Source of the DNA: Artemisia argyi
Taxonomy: Eukaryota; Streptophyta; Magnoliopsida; Asterales; Asteraceae
Direction: 5' to 3'
DNA: 64,000 nt
Assembly (NCBI GenBank): GCA_030686995.1
Contig: CM060702.1
Coordinates: forward strand, 66,590,440 to 66,654,439
How positions within the stretch are numbered: the first letter of the stretch is position 1; every line of letters begins with the position of its first letter. The notes under the pieces are model-generated. The model ran no database searches, was not told the DNA's origin, and worked only from the letters and a program-made list of their open reading frames with translations. Of the stretch, positions 62,101 through 64,000 are shown in pieces. The translations under genes and the position numbers were made by a program.

Positions 62101-62641
62101 ATGCTCTTTTACTCTTTCCTTGTTCGCATGATGGACATAGGTGTTCCTTGGTGTATTTGAATTTAGGAAGTCCGGTGACGATGTTGTCTTTCGCTAACTT
62201 GTTGATGGTGTCGAAATTGAGATGGGATAAACGTCTATGCCACAGCCAGGACTTAGTTTCGGTTGCCCTTGTCATAAGACAAATTGGTGATGTAGAAGCC
62301 ATTTGGTTGATGTCGATCGCGTACAAGTTTGTATCACGATTACCGGTTAAGAGATCATCACCAACCAAATTTCTAATAAAAATTGTGTTTCTCCTGAATG
62401 CAACTTCTAAATCTGCATCACAAAACTGCCCGACTGAAAACAAGTTGTGTCCCAACCCTTCGACGTAGTAAACTCGAGTGATTAAAAAATTCTCAAACCG
62501 AAGATCTCCATAACCCTGAATAGCTGCTACATGATCATTTCCAAAGCGTACAGTTCCCATGAATTTCCAGACGAAATTGATCAGCAGCTTTAAATTTCCG
62601 GTCATGTGCTTGGAGCAACCCGAGTCAACGATCCAAAGACA
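59128..62641 (-). pseudogene. Element F pol (protease-integrase-RT-RNase H), inactivated
   Basis: Protease Asp-Ser-Gly at 62618-62626, followed by the gag-pre-integrase zinc region (W-L-W-H-R-R-L-S-H, C-P-S-C) and the integrase core with H-M-D-L-C-G-P, R-T-D-N-G-T-E-F and T-P-Q-Q-N-G-V-V-E. The frame breaks near 61690-61697 in a T-rich run just after A-R-T-M-L-I-F and resumes at 61590 or earlier in another frame. An in-frame TAG at 60646-60648 stands where the family has Trp. Then comes RT: counting from the Met at 60636, D93 is in Y-Q-M-D and Y-V-D-D is at 178-181. RNase H follows (D-A-D-H-A-G, T-A-E-A-E-Y, Y-C-D-S-K-S) to the stop at 59128. Domain order and C-terminus match SIRE-type Copia proteins I recall from Tanacetum. 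Confidence 0.92.
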
Positions 62642-64000
62642 TATTTCGATAACCTGCCAAGAACAGAAGAGTTTGTATTTGGAAACCGTGTAGAATTTGG
62701 TTCCATGGGGTTAGGAGTAAAAGCAGAATCACACTCATAGACAGTTGCTACTTGTTTAGCTTGAGCTATTTCTAATTTGCCGTCCTGAAGAGTGAACTCT
62801 CTACCCGTCGGAATCCACATAAAAAACTTAAGATAGTTCCTAGGCATCCGACTAATAGTGGTAGTCCTAAATCGTGCAACTAATCTTTCTATAGATCTGG
62901 ATCTAGCACTAGGTCTTTTTGGAACATTCTTCTGTTCAGGCGTAACATTCACATTCTTAGAAACACATTCATCATGAACATCATTAATTAAACATTTCTT
63001 GCATATTAAACAAACAGAGTCATTACATGCATTAGAAACAGTACGTTCGACATTACATTCAGATGAAACATGTCTCTTATTAAAAAGCGATAAATTCCTA
63101 GGGTGTTCTTCTACTTCGTCAACTTTATTCTTGCTACTACTCGTAGAGACAGGCGAGACTCTATTGTTCCTTGTATTGCTCCTAGGCTTTAGTCTGCTGC
63201 TCCTAGAGGTGCTTTCTAATCCTGTAGAAGGTAAGGCACACACATTAGGATTTATATTGTTGTCCTTTTTAGCATCCCTAGATTCTTTAGAATTAGCCTT
63301 TATGCACTTATCATTTGTCTTAGATGTTGAGGCAGATGCACCACTTTTGGTGTTTCGACAACCGCTTTTCCTTTATCAACAATCTTTTCATTTTCACTTT
63401 TCTTGGGCAAGGGTGTTGGAGTGACTAGTTTTGTCAAATCCTTTTTCTCATCGACTTTTGGAGCAAACCGTGAAATTGACATTTTTGGTTTTTGAACCGT
63501 GTTAGAAACATTTGGTTTCTCCAAAGTCAATGGTTTTACAAACTTAGTTTCCTCACCCTTTCCTTTTTGATTTTCAAGCTGAGTCCTCAAAAGATCATTT
63601 TGCTCTTTCATTTTCTTTAAGTCACGCTCATACGACAATTTGTCATACTTGTATTCTTCCTTTTTTTGATCAAGTTGTTTAAAATATGACACATTTTCTT
63701 TTTCGAGCTTTATAAGAGCATTTTCATATTTTGAAACAATTCCGGAGGTCTCAGCTCTTAGTCGTTCATCATCTTGAACAGAATATGTTTGTAAAATGAT
63801 GGACATAATGTCAGTGGTCATAACAGCTTCGAAGAGAGAATCATTTAGGTTTTCCAAAACATTCATGTTTTCACGAGCATCATTAGCTTCGTTTACCAGG
63901 GATTTGTGGTCCTTGACAAAGTCGGCCGTTTCTTTTAAAAAAGCTTGTTCAAAATGGATTACCCTTGCACTGATGTTATTTAGTGGGATAGTAATTTCGT
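62602..64000 (-). pseudogene. Element F gag (partial, frameshifted)
   Basis: The frame is open through the right window edge to 63300, so the gag start is off window. This part is Lys/Glu-rich with a strong coiled-coil pattern (63560-63800). A one-base shift near 63345-63360 moves the sense frame; it then reads without stops to a TGA at 62602-62604, passing a Cys-rich segment (C-L-I-C-K-K-C near 62990-63010) and a basic Ser/Arg stretch. The gag stop overlaps the pol Met as ATGA, but the pol protease motif lies upstream of that Met in the other frame, so pol would need a frameshift to be made. Confidence 0.8.

Larger units (their letters stand above)
56149..64000 (-). mobile_element. Element F, SIRE-type Copia retrotransposon (5' part off window)
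   Basis: Minus strand: gag at the right edge, protease, integrase, RT and RNase H (to 59128), 2.5 kb non-coding region with several polypurine tracts, then 3' LTR 56149-56571. Its 5' LTR and gag start lie beyond 64000. It cuts element E's right LTR and is the youngest insertion at this end of the nest. Confidence 0.92.

Overview
The window is plant nuclear DNA made almost entirely of nested LTR retrotransposons. I found no host gene, rRNA or tRNA gene. The proteins closely resemble retrotransposon proteins I remember from Asteraceae, tribe Anthemideae (Tanacetum, Artemisia, Chrysanthemum). They include SIRE-type Copia polyproteins, Tat/Ogre-type Gypsy gag proteins with an Arg-tRNA-like primer site, and an acidic zinc-ribbon ORF with a conserved G-E-D-T-I-F-D-P-G-I-like C-terminus. 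The organism call rests on memory and was not searched.

I name six elements. B is an old plus-strand Tat-like Gypsy element, now in pieces at 9558-11352 and 46448-46898. A is a minus-strand non-autonomous Tat-like element that abuts and probably cut B's 5' LTR; it carries a degenerate retropepsin ORF. Copia-1 is a minus-strand SIRE-type element inserted in A. C is a minus-strand non-autonomous element with 3.4 kb LTRs (35379-46447), sitting in B's leader, whose single long ORF encodes a zinc-ribbon/acidic protein. D is a plus-strand Tat-like element (46899-49114) cutting B's gag. E is a minus-strand non-coding LARD-like element (49115-56148, LTR 3.75 kb) cutting D's gag. F is a minus-strand SIRE-type Copia element (56149 to beyond the right edge) cutting E's right LTR.

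On top of this nest, 1-39164 is a head-to-tail triplication. Copy 1 (341-15138) contains Copia-1, A, B's LTR and leader, and C's left LTR. Copy 2 (15136-26436) and copy 3 (26458-39164) repeat it with different end points. Junction J1 (15136-15138) joins the two sides through a 3-base microhomology. Junction J2 (26434-26460) carries a 27-base insert copied from the Copia-1 gag about 1.75 kb away, flanked by 3-base microhomologies on both sides. The simplest history is a 14.8 kb tandem duplication followed by a 9.2 kb duplication inside the new copy.

Every coding region is damaged or non-autonomous except the ORF of C, which is open. Copia-1 carries the same two in-frame TGA codons wherever both sites are present, so it was already inactive before the duplications. 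Recognisable promoter elements remain in the LTRs: TATA boxes, a TGACG palindrome array in the A/D family, a dyad in Copia-1 and a 28-base perfect palindrome in B.
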